In this document: piece after piece, positions 35,010-43,545 of the stretch
How the letters are laid out: each line of letters begins with the position of its first letter
Position numbering within the stretch: position 1 is the first letter of the stretch
NCBI GenBank assembly: GCA_030600585.1
Contig: JAUVLU010000007.1
Span: 1 to 64,000 of the forward strand
Direction of reading: 5' to 3'
Source of the DNA: Candidatus Cloacimonadota bacterium
GTDB taxonomy: Bacteria > Cloacimonadota > Cloacimonadia > Cloacimonadales > TCS61
Length of the DNA stretch: 64,000 nt
Position numbers and translations under genes: made by a program
The notes under the pieces: generated by a model
What the model saw: the letters and a program-made list of their open reading frames with translations, nothing else
What the model was told of the DNA's origin: nothing
The model's database searches: none

Positions 35010-35113
35010 ATATACGCGACATTTATCTGCCTGTGGAAGATTTGTCGTATATAACACCAAATCAGGGGGTGTTCGCGACAAAATTGACGGGGATACATAC
35101 ATTAGCTGTCATT
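35010..35113. repeat. Structured spacer and left inverted repeat of the 1254-residue gene
   Basis: Several nested inverted repeats occur: ACGCGACA with TTTGTCGT, and AACACC with GGTGTT in TTGTCG...GCGACAA. The stretch ends in TTAGCTGTCATT (35102-35113), whose exact reverse complement lies at 38898-38909. Layout resembles the recombination sites that bound compact gene cassettes, but no integron attC consensus can be fixed. Confidence 0.5.
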
Positions 35114-35129
35114 AAGTTGGAGGATAAAT

Positions 35130-38100
35130 ATGAAATGGATAGATACCTTAGAAATTAGATATTGGGCTGGTAGAAGAGATTGCCAAGATACATTACCTCA
35201 TTTATTAAGAAAATTGATTAGAGCTAATTCAAATTCAATTCGTTCAATAAAATTTCCCTCAGGCGACAACGTTTTACTTGGTGGTTGGGATGGTGTGCTT
35301 GAAGTATCAGAAGAAACAGAATACTTACCTTTAGGCATTTCTTTATGGGAATTTGGTGCGAATAAAGATATTAAAGGAAAAGCTAATAGCGATTACGAAA
35401 AAAGAACTAAGAATCCATTAGGATATAATCCCAAAGATTGCACATTTATTTTTGTTACACCTAGATTATTTTCTAAAGCAGATGAATGGATTAGAGATAA
35501 AATGAAAGAAGGAATCTGGAAAGATGTTAGAGTGGTAAATGCCGAGATTCTTGAAGAATGGTTAGAGAAATGTCCGTCAGTATCTTCTTGGTTATCTATA
35601 AAACATCTTAGAAAATATCCCGAAGGAGTTCAATCTACCAATGATTTTTGGGATGAATGGTCAATTGGTCCAAATCTAAAATTAACTCCGGAATTAATTT
35701 TAGGAGGTAGACAAGAAGAAGTAAAACAATTATTTGAATCTGCATCAACTCCATCTATAATATCAATACAAGGCTCTTCAAGAGAAGAAGCGTTAGCTTT
35801 TATCATTGCCGTATTTAAGGCTTCAAAAAAAGAAGAAGACTTTTTTTCCCGAAGTATTATTGTAGACAATCAAGAACATTATAGACAATTATCAATTCAT
35901 AACAAACCATTGATTTTATTACCTAGATTCGAAGATTGTGGTATTTTAAATCGAGCAATTGAATTTGGCCATAATGTGATTGTTCCATTAGGTGCAGACT
36001 CATCCAACAATTGGGGTAACAAAATCATTCTCCCCAAGTTAGATAGAGAGCTCTTTGTTAAATCTTTAAGTGAAAGTGGATTATCAAAAGAGAAAGCTGA
36101 ACAGCACTCGAGAGAATCTGCGAGGAATATTACTATTTTAAGAAGACAACTTGAATTTGTAAGAAATATACCAGAATGGGCAAAACCTGATAATGTTAGA
36201 GATATAATTCCTGCATTGATTATTGGACGATGGAATGAAGGTTTTGAAAGTGATAAAGAAATTGTATCATTGGTTGCTAATGAATCTTATGATGATTATT
36301 TGAAGAAACTTAAGAAGTGGCTCTATTGTTCTGATTCTCCAATAATAAAAATTGGTAATAATTGGAGATTAGCATCACCTTTGGATGCTTGGTCAAATGC
36401 TTCTTGTTTTTTAATTCAAAAGGACTTTGATTTACTAAAATCTTCTTTTAATAAAATTATGAGTGAGATTGATCCTGCTTTCGAGCTCAAATCAGAAGAA
36501 CGATCAATGGCTTCTTTGCACGGAAAAGTAAAAAGATATTCGGACTGGATTCGAGAAGGAATAACTCAATCACTAATATTGACTTCTTTTTATGGAGATG
36601 AATTATCTTTTGATTTACCAATACCTAGTACAATTTGGGTGAATAATATTATAAAGGAATTATTGAATAATAACAACCATGATTTTTGGAAGTCAATAAA
36701 TGATCAACTCCCAATAATATCTGAAGCATCACCTGAATCTTTTATATATTCAATTGAGCAGCATATCAAAAATGAAAACTCTCCAATTATTAATATGTTC
36801 TTTGAAGATCCAGGTATTATCTCTGGAATTAGTTATCACACAGGTTTATTATGGGCTCTTGAAAACGTTGCTTGGATTCCAGAATATTTACCCAGAGTAT
36901 CATTAATTCTTGTCTATCTATCTGCTAATGATCATGGTGGTAGTACAGCAAATAGACCTTTTAATAGTCTTGATAATATATTTAAACCTTGGTATGTGCA
37001 AACTTTAGCTGACTTTAAAACAAGAATTGAAGTTTTAGAACTTTTAGCACATAGAGAAAAAGATGTAACTTGGAAGTTATTAATAGGAATGTTACCTGAT
37101 TCTACTACTGGTTTTGCTATGCCCTCACATAAGTTTAGATGGAGAATGTTCAACCAGCAATCAAAGAAACCTATTACATATGCTGATATATACCAAACAT
37201 ATTCAGCAACGGTTGATTTGCTTCTGAATATTTGCGATAAATCCGAAGTAAAGATATCGCAATTAATCAAAAGTTCAATACATTTAAGTGAAAATGATAG
37301 AAACAAAATAATAGAATTCATAGAATTAAATATTGATACCATAATTAACAGAGATTTTTCTGCTTGGAATTCATTAAGAGATTTAATCAGTAATCATAGA
37401 TCGTTCCCAGATGCTAAATGGTCAGTTTCAGAAGAAACTCTTAAGCCATATGAAGCTTTATTTGATAAACTCCAACCTTCAGATATAATCAATAAATCAA
37501 TATGGCTATTTGATGATCATTTTCCAAAATTTATTGAAGGTTTTAAATATAAGGCAATGTCGCACGAAGAAAGAAGTAAGTTGATACATGAAGCGAGACA
37601 AGAAGCTTTAGAGAAGATTTATAAAACAGGGGGAGTAGATATAATTTTAGAGATGGCTCAAAAAGTAAATCAACAAAGAATATTGGGTGATATTTTAGCA
37701 AATATTATAACTGATAGAGGTGAGATTATTACTCTTTGCAACCTTCTTAATGATGAAGAAAATCAAATGATACACGGATTTATTTTTCGAAAATCGATGT
37801 TGTATGATTTAGAATGGATATTTAAATTGTATAAAGATTTAAAAGAAAATGGATTTTCTGATGAAATTCTTGTTCGTGTTTTCTATTTATTAAATCAGAA
37901 TAAAATATTATGGGATTTCATTAATTCTACAACTGATCAAATTAGAAATACATATTGGGAAAATGTATATCCACAATTTTACCATAGTTGTGTTGATGAT
38001 CAAATTCTTGGTATTAAATACCTTCTTGAATATAAAAGATTCTTTAGTGCTATTGATTTCTGCTCTCATTCAGTAAAAAAATTACCAACAGATTTGATTG

Positions 38101-38894
38101 TAGATTTACTCGAAAAAACTGCAACCATCAAATCTAATGAGAAGAATAATTTACAGGGATATCAATTTAATCAATTATTTGAAGAACTTGGGAAAAGAGA
38201 TGATATAAATGACAAAACTCTTTTGAAATTGGAATGGTATTACATACCTGTATTAACATCCTATGGGAATACTATAAAGCCAACCTTACTTCATGCAGAG
38301 TTATCATCAGATCCAGAATTCTTCATCGATATAATCAAATATATTTACAAACCAGACAAAGATGAAGTTGAAGAAGATACATTAGATTTATCAGAAGAAA
38401 TTATTGTTAATAGAGCAAGGCAAGCACATAATTTATTAGAATCTTGGAAAAAAATCCCAGGAATGGATGAAGAATTTAATATAAATTTCGAAAAATTAAA
38501 TGAGTGGGTAAATACTGCTAAAGAACTTTCAGTTAAATGCAATAGAACCAAAGTTACAGATGTACACATTGGGAAGATACTTACTAAGATTCCCTTGAAG
38601 ATAAGCCCCTGGCCTCCTACCGAAATATGTAAAATTATAGAATCCTATAATTCCGAAATATTAAATAGTAATTTCATTATTGAAGTGCGTAATAATAGAG
38701 GAACAACAACAAGAGGTGCCTTTGAAGGTGGAAATCAAGAACGGGAATTAGCAAGATTTTTTATTGAACAATCGGATTATTATCGCACAAAATTTCCAAC
38801 AGTTTCAACTATTTTGAAGAAGATTTCTGAAAGATATGAATATGATGCAAAAGATGAAGATCAAAGGGCTGAATTAGATAGACTCGAGTACTGA
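35130..38894 (+). CDS. 1254-residue defence-like protein with nuclease-like N terminus
   Basis: A very large soluble protein with no signal peptide. Residues about 1-165 form a conserved-looking alpha/beta domain: WAGRRDCQDTLPHLLRKLI, FPSGDNVLLGGWDG, LPLGISLWEFG, KGKANSDYEKRT, FIFVTPRLF and a WKDVRVVNAEILEEWLE segment. D54, E74 and K84 suggest a PD-(D/E)xK-type nuclease fold (inference). Residues about 185-330 look like a degenerate STAND/P-loop module: ISIQGSSREEAL sits where GxxGxGKS would be and NKPLILLP is Walker-B-like, but the lysine is missing. The remaining ~900 residues are helical repeats. Tight 12-bp inverted repeats flank the gene, and an EcoRV-type system follows. GGAGG precedes the start. 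Confidence 0.6.
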   Translation: MKWIDTLEIRYWAGRRDCQDTLPHLLRKLIRANSNSIRSIKFPSGDNVLLGGWDGVLEVSEETEYLPLGISLWEFGANKDIKGKANSDYEKRTKNPLGYNPKDCTFIFVTPRLFSKADEWIRDKMKEGIWKDVRVVNAEILEEWLEKCPSVSSWLSIKHLRKYPEGVQSTNDFWDEWSIGPNLKLTPELILGGRQEEVKQLFESASTPSIISIQGSSREEALAFIIAVFKASKKEEDFFSRSIIVDNQEHYRQLSIHNKPLILLPRFEDCGILNRAIEFGHNVIVPLGADSSNNWGNKIILPKLDRELFVKSLSESGLSKEKAEQHSRESARNITILRRQLEFVRNIPEWAKPDNVRDIIPALIIGRWNEGFESDKEIVSLVANESYDDYLKKLKKWLYCSDSPIIKIGNNWRLASPLDAWSNASCFLIQKDFDLLKSSFNKIMSEIDPAFELKSEERSMASLHGKVKRYSDWIREGITQSLILTSFYGDELSFDLPIPSTIWVNNIIKELLNNNNHDFWKSINDQLPIISEASPESFIYSIEQHIKNENSPIINMFFEDPGIISGISYHTGLLWALENVAWIPEYLPRVSLILVYLSANDHGGSTANRPFNSLDNIFKPWYVQTLADFKTRIEVLELLAHREKDVTWKLLIGMLPDSTTGFAMPSHKFRWRMFNQQSKKPITYADIYQTYSATVDLLLNICDKSEVKISQLIKSSIHLSENDRNKIIEFIELNIDTIINRDFSAWNSLRDLISNHRSFPDAKWSVSEETLKPYEALFDKLQPSDIINKSIWLFDDHFPKFIEGFKYKAMSHEERSKLIHEARQEALEKIYKTGGVDIILEMAQKVNQQRILGDILANIITDRGEIITLCNLLNDEENQMIHGFIFRKSMLYDLEWIFKLYKDLKENGFSDEILVRVFYLLNQNKILWDFINSTTDQIRNTYWENVYPQFYHSCVDDQILGIKYLLEYKRFFSAIDFCSHSVKKLPTDLIVDLLEKTATIKSNEKNNLQGYQFNQLFEELGKRDDINDKTLLKLEWYYIPVLTSYGNTIKPTLLHAELSSDPEFFIDIIKYIYKPDKDEVEEDTLDLSEEIIVNRARQAHNLLESWKKIPGMDEEFNINFEKLNEWVNTAKELSVKCNRTKVTDVHIGKILTKIPLKISPWPPTEICKIIESYNSEILNSNFIIEVRNNRGTTTRGAFEGGNQERELARFFIEQSDYYRTKFPTVSTILKKISERYEYDAKDEDQRAELDRLEY

Positions 38895-38897
38895 TCG

Positions 38898-38975
38898 AAT
38901 GACAGCTAACAACACACAGGTCCACTCTCAGATTGAAAGAAAAACGAGAAGAGCGTGGCAGCTGCCAAACATTAA
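38898..38975. repeat. Right inverted repeat and hairpin after the 1254-residue gene
   Basis: AATGACAGCTAA (38898-38909) is the exact inverse of 35102-35113 and begins four bases after the stop. A stem of CCACTCTC with GAGCGTGG (one mismatch) follows within the next 70 bases. Confidence 0.6.
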
Positions 38976-39057
38976 ACAACGAATAATAAAATATCTTGAT
39001 TAAATTTATTGCATAATAGAAATTGTAAAAGTAAATTTTAGTAATGAAGGGAGTATT

Positions 39058-39891
39058 ATGAGTTACAAAAAAGAATTTGAAAAACAGTTGAAAGAATTTG
39101 TTTTAGGTTTAAATGATTACGTGAGTTCAAAAGACGGACAATGGACTATTAAAGGTTTTATTGATATTTTTAAGAATGTTTACACTATTTCATCAGATAC
39201 AAAAATAGTATCAAAAATTATTGAAATTCATCTTTTCCCAAAAATTCTTCAATTTGCAAAAAAGTATGGTTATCACATCGTTCTTCCTGAACATCAAAAT
39301 TATTATCCTGATATCTCCTTTGTAAAATCTGACAATGAAAAAATTAAATTCGCATTAGACTTTAAAACAACTTATCGAAAACCAAATAATTCGTCTTTAT
39401 GTAATGGTTTTACTTTAGGCTCACATGGCAAATATTTTGAAGATCGAAAAAGCACAAAAAACATACAATTTCCATACAGCTCATATTTAGCACATTTTTG
39501 CTTGGGTATAATCTATAGTCGTAATGTTGGAACATCTATCGATGAGACTAAACATTATAAATTAAATGAACTTCAATCTATTACTTCAGTTGTTAAAGAT
39601 TTTGAGTTTTTTGTACAAGAGAAATGGCGTATTGCAAGTGACAAAGGTGGAAGTGGAAATACTGCTAATATCGGAAGTATTAATAATATTAAAGATATTA
39701 TTAAGGGTCGTGGAATGTTCTCAAAACTCGGAGAGAAATGGTTCGATGATTATTGGATGAATTACAATAAGATTACAATTCCGGATGGGAAAAAAGGAAC
39801 GAAGAAAATAACTTCATTAAAGGAATTTGTAGAATATAGAAAAGGAGATGTATCGCTAATTGTTCCAAAGAGAAACAAAAAAGTGAAGTAG
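39058..39891 (+). CDS. EcoRV-family type II restriction endonuclease
   Basis: A 277-residue homologue of EcoRV (about 245 residues). The catalytic set aligns by eye: E56 (EcoRV E45), D85 in NYYPD (D74), and D101 and K103 in ALDFKTTY (D90, K92). The DNA-recognition R-loop GSGNT (198-202, followed by ANIGS) matches EcoRV 182-186 (GSGNT), and the Q-loop QN at 80-81 is also kept. I therefore predict cleavage of GATATC. The methylase gene follows after ten bases. AAGGGAG precedes ATG 39058. Confidence 0.93.
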   Translation: MSYKKEFEKQLKEFVLGLNDYVSSKDGQWTIKGFIDIFKNVYTISSDTKIVSKIIEIHLFPKILQFAKKYGYHIVLPEHQNYYPDISFVKSDNEKIKFALDFKTTYRKPNNSSLCNGFTLGSHGKYFEDRKSTKNIQFPYSSYLAHFCLGIIYSRNVGTSIDETKHYKLNELQSITSVVKDFEFFVQEKWRIASDKGGSGNTANIGSINNIKDIIKGRGMFSKLGEKWFDDYWMNYNKITIPDGKKGTKKITSLKEFVEYRKGDVSLIVPKRNKKVK

Positions 39892-39901
39892 AGATTTTAT
39901 T

Positions 39902-40804
39902 ATGAAAATTCATGTTCCGCCGATTAAAACACAAGGCATAAAAACAAAACTTGTGCAATGGATAAAAAGCATCATTCCTGATGATTTCAATGGTGTTTGG
40001 ATTGAGCCATTTATGGGTTCGGGTGTTGTTGCATTTAATATAATGCCTAAAAAAGCAATATTGGGTGATACAAATCCTCACCTTATTAATTTTTATAACT
40101 CAATCTTAAAAAAAGAAATTACTCCACAAATCGCAAGATTATACTTACAAGAAGAAGGAAAAAAATTATTTGAAAATGGAGAAGAACATTACTACTTAAT
40201 AAGAGAAAGATTTAATAAAGAAAAAGACCCGTTAGATTTTTTATTCTTAAATAGATCATGTTTTAACGGAATGATTAGATTTAATAGAAAGGGTGGGTTT
40301 AATGTTCCCTTTTGCCGCAAACCTGAAAGATTTGCAAAAGCATATATAACAAAAATTGTTAACCAAATTGAATATGTCTATAATCTATTACAATTAAAGG
40401 ATGTTACATTTGTTTGTCAGGATTTTTCTGAAACAATACAAAATGGGAAAAGTGGAGATATTATTTATTGCGATCCTCCTTACATTGGAAGACATACTGA
40501 ATATTTTAATGGCTGGGATGAACATAAAGAACTTGAATTAAACAGACAGCTTTCCAATACATCGAGTAATTTCATTCTATCAACATGGCACAGTAATATT
40601 TATAGAGAAAACGAATATCTTAAAACCATTTGGAAAAATTATAATCTAATTACCAGAGAACATTTTTACCATCTCGGCGGTAAAGAAAAAAACAGGAATT
40701 CAATGTTGGAAGCATTGATTACGAATTATGATGCTATTTCTATTGTAGAAGAACCAATGAAGAAAGCTCAACTTACTCTTTTTGAACATTATTATGCAAC
40801 ATAA
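39902..40804 (+). CDS. EcoRV-type DNA adenine methyltransferase
   Basis: A 300-residue alpha-class (Dam-like) N6-adenine methyltransferase very like M.EcoRV: VPPIKTQGIKTKLV at the N terminus, SAM motif EPFMGSGVVAFN (35-46), DTNPHLINFYN, NRSCFNGMIRFN, and the catalytic DPPY (191-194) followed by IGRH. It should protect the site cut by the upstream endonuclease, probably GATATC. The two genes are in tandem. As I recall, the original EcoRV genes are divergent, so the layout differs. Confidence 0.93.
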   Translation: MKIHVPPIKTQGIKTKLVQWIKSIIPDDFNGVWIEPFMGSGVVAFNIMPKKAILGDTNPHLINFYNSILKKEITPQIARLYLQEEGKKLFENGEEHYYLIRERFNKEKDPLDFLFLNRSCFNGMIRFNRKGGFNVPFCRKPERFAKAYITKIVNQIEYVYNLLQLKDVTFVCQDFSETIQNGKSGDIIYCDPPYIGRHTEYFNGWDEHKELELNRQLSNTSSNFILSTWHSNIYRENEYLKTIWKNYNLITREHFYHLGGKEKNRNSMLEALITNYDAISIVEEPMKKAQLTLFEHYYAT

Positions 40805-40875
40805 TTTTCAAACTTCTAATAAATCTCTATGAAAGCAATCATGAAACATAAATTCAGAAAAATCCTTAGAGTATC

Positions 40876-41265
40876 ATGAAAAACATAATACTTATAATTA
40901 TTGTATTCTACTTAATTGGTTGTAGTTTAAATCAAAGTACACAAAAAATTGATATTTCTGATCAATATTACAAAGCTCAAGTTGTTATTATTAATAAAGA
41001 GACTTATGAAAAGAAACTTGAAACATTTGAAACACCTTATTCCCCACCAACCTTAATAGCATTTGAAATCGAAAATGAAAGTAAGGTGCAAATAGAACTT
41101 TTTGATATGAAAGAAAATCTGATTTCAACCATATTTGACGGAGAGTTGAAACCGGAATCCTATAGAGTTATTATGACTGAAACAAATTTGGATTCAGGTT
41201 TATATTTTTTTAGAATACACATTAATGATAAAGTTAAAATGGAAAAATTTATACTGTTGTATTAA
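40876..41265 (+). CDS. Lipoprotein with FlgD/sorting-domain-like fold
   Basis: A 129-residue lipoprotein (lipobox LIGCS). Its C-terminal half (VQIELFDMKENLISTIFDG, SGLYFFRIHINDKVKMEKFILLY) has the strand pattern of the type IX-like sorting domain but lacks YPNPFNP. An anchored protein carrying this fold may bind the sorting machinery or be a decayed variant; function unknown. Confidence 0.6.
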   Translation: MKNIILIIIVFYLIGCSLNQSTQKIDISDQYYKAQVVIINKETYEKKLETFETPYSPPTLIAFEIENESKVQIELFDMKENLISTIFDGELKPESYRVIMTETNLDSGLYFFRIHINDKVKMEKFILLY

Positions 41266-41274
41266 GGTAAATAA

Positions 41275-42168
41275 ATGGCAAATAATAAGCAATATCTCAC
41301 AGAAGAATTCATCGCTAAGATAGATAAATTCAATCTTCGCGCACGGTTAATTGTAGAAGGTTTCATTACCGGATTGCATAAATCTCCCTATCACGGATTC
41401 AGCATAGAATTCTCAGATCACCGGCAATATAATCCGGGAGATCCAATAAAAAATGTCGATTGGAAAATTTACGGTAAAACTAACCGTTATTACATCAAAC
41501 GCTACGAAGAAGAAACCAACCTTAAGTGCTACATTATTGTCGATCACAGTGCTTCAATGGGCTTCTCATCGGCAAACACTTCCAAATTGGAATACACCAA
41601 AGCTCTGGCATCAGCTCTTTCCTATTTAATGATCTCGCAACAAGATGCTGTGGGCTTGCTTACATTCACAGATAAAATAACAAATCTTATTCCACCGCGT
41701 TCAATGAGATCATATTTGAATATTATCTTTAAGGAACTCCATAATTTAAAAGCGGAAGATAAAACCAGCACTGTGAGTGTTCTGCATTCTCTGGCTGATA
41801 GAGTAAAAAAACGCGGACTTATTATCCTTATTTCCGATATGATAGATGATCCTGAAAAGATCATGCAGGGACTTATGCATTTCCGTCACCAAAAGCATGA
41901 GGTTATTTTATTCCATATTCAGGATAAACAGGAAACTGATTTTGATTATAAACGTGATACTGAATTCATAGATTCTGAAACCGGCGAGAAAATCACAGTT
42001 TCACCATGGCAGATCAGGAAAGATTACCTGCAAGCGTATGAAAAAAATGTTCAATTCCTAAAAGATAAATGCCATGAATCACGAATTGAGTATAATGCAA
42101 TAACTACCGACACGCCATTTGATGACAATCTGCTTCAATATCTAATTAAACGCTCGAAGATGATGTAA
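41275..42168 (+). CDS. DUF58 (vWA-like) domain protein
   Basis: A 297-residue protein with the DUF58 signature FSDHRQYNPGDPIKNVDWKIYGKT near the start, followed by a vWA-like half with the MIDAS-type IIVDHSASMGF (D-x-S-x-S). Family members usually work with MoxR AAA ATPases, but no moxR is adjacent; the neighbour upstream is a lipoprotein 10 bases away. Start ATG 41275 follows AAGGTAAATA. Confidence 0.9.
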   Translation: MANNKQYLTEEFIAKIDKFNLRARLIVEGFITGLHKSPYHGFSIEFSDHRQYNPGDPIKNVDWKIYGKTNRYYIKRYEEETNLKCYIIVDHSASMGFSSANTSKLEYTKALASALSYLMISQQDAVGLLTFTDKITNLIPPRSMRSYLNIIFKELHNLKAEDKTSTVSVLHSLADRVKKRGLIILISDMIDDPEKIMQGLMHFRHQKHEVILFHIQDKQETDFDYKRDTEFIDSETGEKITVSPWQIRKDYLQAYEKNVQFLKDKCHESRIEYNAITTDTPFDDNLLQYLIKRSKMM

Positions 42169-42402
42169 TAGATTTTCACAAATATTTATTTTTAATAAGT
42201 TGAACTTATCAACACAATTGATTTAGCAAGTTCAACTTGCTAACGAGAAGAGATGTCAACTTTCTCAAAGCTTCAATCAAAGGAACTCACTCAGCTAAGA
42301 TTCGGAAAGTTTTGAAGCTGGGTATATCAACACAGAGACACAGCGGCACAGGGAAAGGGAAAGGGAAATGGAAAAACAGTAATAAAACTGGATATATCAT
42401 TT

Positions 42403-42468
42403 GCACGTTCAAGGTGAACGTGTTACATTAAAAAAGCATGTTCAAGATGAACGTGTTACATCAAAAAA
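42403..42468. repeat. 33-bp tandem repeat, two units
   Basis: GCACGTTCAAGGTGAACGTG (42403 on) and GCATGTTCAAGATGAACGTG (42436 on) each start a 33-base unit ending in TTACATYAAAAAA. Each unit holds an inverted GTTCA/TGAAC core, like the palindromes at 42197-42240. Confidence 0.8.
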
Positions 42469-42469
42469 A

Positions 42470-42498
42470 TTAGCCCCGGATAACCGGGGCTAATTTTT
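42470..42498. terminator. Rho-independent terminator
   Basis: Arms TTAGCCCCGG (42470-42479) and CCGGGGCTAA (42484-42493) with an ATAA loop, A-run before and five T after; active for either strand. Confidence 0.88.
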
Positions 42499-42543
42499 AA
42501 CTGCTAACATTAACCGTTGCGAAGGTATTATGGAGCTTTGTGT

Positions 42544-42607
42544 TACTTCATAAGGATCATTTTCTTTGTTGAAGAATAGTTACTCAAAACTTCATTTTCA
42601 TGCAGGC
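42544..42607 (-). pseudogene. Remnant of a sorting-domain C terminus
   Basis: The minus strand reads HENEVLSNYSSTKKMILMK-stop. The KKMILMK ending is the last motif of the window's sorting domains. Upstream codons do not continue the domain, so this is a short relic of a lost secreted-protein gene. Confidence 0.55.
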
Positions 42608-42658
42608 TGCAAACTTCGTAACAAGGTATTTTTGTATATAAAACAGGGGAGTTGAATA

Positions 42659-42997
42659 TCACACATCAATTATCTTAATCGGTTTTTTAAGCTGCTTTGC
42701 ATAACTCATTGTGTATTTTGTACCTTCACATTTTCCATCCCAAAAAGCAATAAGCTGATCACAATTTTCTACGATCAGGCGATCTCTGACATGTTTAGTT
42801 TCAGCACCATATTTATTATACTCCGGCGTAAATTCCAAAAGTCTGATATTGTGTTCGTTTGCATATCGGGCTGCCAATGAATCCGTTCCTGCTGCTGCCC
42901 CGCTCACAATTACCGTAATTCCCAAATAAATATCCAAAATGGATTTCAGCTTTTGATGATCGTGGAATTCTTTGCTGCCTATAACTGCTAATCTCAT
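42659..42997 (-). CDS. SLOG-domain (DUF2493-like) protein
   Basis: A 112-residue Rossmann-like protein: MRLAVIGSKEF, IVSGAAAGTDSLAARYAN, LIAFWDGKCEGTKYTMSYA. This is the SLOG nucleotide-binding family, related to the LOG and DprA folds, implicated in nucleotide metabolism or sensing of nucleotide-derived signals. It starts inside the TGA of an HD-domain gene (ATGA), so the two were one unit. Confidence 0.8.
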   Translation of the reverse strand: MRLAVIGSKEFHDHQKLKSILDIYLGITVIVSGAAAGTDSLAARYANEHNIRLLEFTPEYNKYGAETKHVRDRLIVENCDQLIAFWDGKCEGTKYTMSYAKQLKKPIKIIDV

Positions 42998-43545
42998 ATA
43001 TCCGGTAAAAACTTTTTTAAATTTTCATCCGTTACTTTTTGATGAGCGGATTTGATTAACTCTGCCGCATCATTATTATCAAGTTTATCAAAAACTTCCG
43101 CCTGTAAGCCCATTTCCAATTTGTCTAATTGCCTAACGAATTTGCCTTCTTCCGAAGTTTCAAATTCAAATTCTTTCCACAATCCAATCAATCGTTTACC
43201 ATCAGGGAGTTTTCTTAGAATATCATCTACAGCTTCCAATTCCATCCTGCTTTTTTCCTCGTCTGTAAAATTATCTGCCGGTGTTAAATCACCGATGATA
43301 CTTTCCCCCGTTTCGTGCAATAATGCGATTTCCAGCACTTTCAATTTATCGAGATGCGCAGGACAAAGCAACAAAGCCAGCATGGCAATTCCAAAAGAAT
43401 GATCCGCTACCGATTCGTTTTTATCTTCAGGAACTTCACGCTGCAGTCAGCCTTGCCGATAAAGTGATTTAAGACGCAGAAAGGATTGGAAAACATTGAT
43501 CACTGTTTCATCATTGTTTGGTTTAATATCATATTTCCATTTCAT
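42994..43545 (-). pseudogene. HD-domain nucleotidase-like gene interrupted by one nonsense codon
   Basis: From ATG 43545 the frame reads MKWKYDIKPNNDETV, then FLRLKSLYRQG, a TGA at 43447-43449 (codon 33), then LQREVPEDKNESVADHSFGIAMLALLL and on to the stop at 42994 without other breaks. YfbR/HDDC2-type proteins have GW-x-x-RxV at this place, so TGG has likely become TGA. The family hydrolyses 5'-deoxynucleotides. The HD motif reads HE (ALLHETGE) instead of HD. Re-initiation at ATG 43383 would miss the first metal-binding histidine. Confidence 0.8.

Larger units (their letters stand above)
42169..42658. other. Repeat-rich gap with palindromes, a tandem repeat and a terminator
   Basis: Within this stretch are ATAAGTTGAACTTAT and AGCAAGTTCAACTTGCT palindromes (about 42197-42240), an AACACAGAGACACAGCGGCACAGG segment (42328 on), a two-unit tandem repeat, a terminator and a sorting-domain remnant. 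No intact gene is present; a 64-codon frame at 42237-42431 is repeat sequence. Confidence 0.65.

Noticed and set aside
35130-38894. Active ATPase (STAND/AVAST-type) in the large protein
   Set aside because: No GxxxxGK[ST] Walker A is present; the corresponding place reads QGSSREEA, so ATP hydrolysis is not supported.
42403-42468. CRISPR-like array
   Set aside because: Only two 33-base units directly joined without unique spacers, and no cas genes nearby.
43447-43449. TGA read as Trp (code reassignment) to explain the in-frame stop in the HD gene
   Set aside because: Conserved genes in the window end in TGA (CofE-like gene, mrdA, the ftsE-like gene) often overlapping the next start, and Trp is encoded by TGG; a single nonsense change is simpler.
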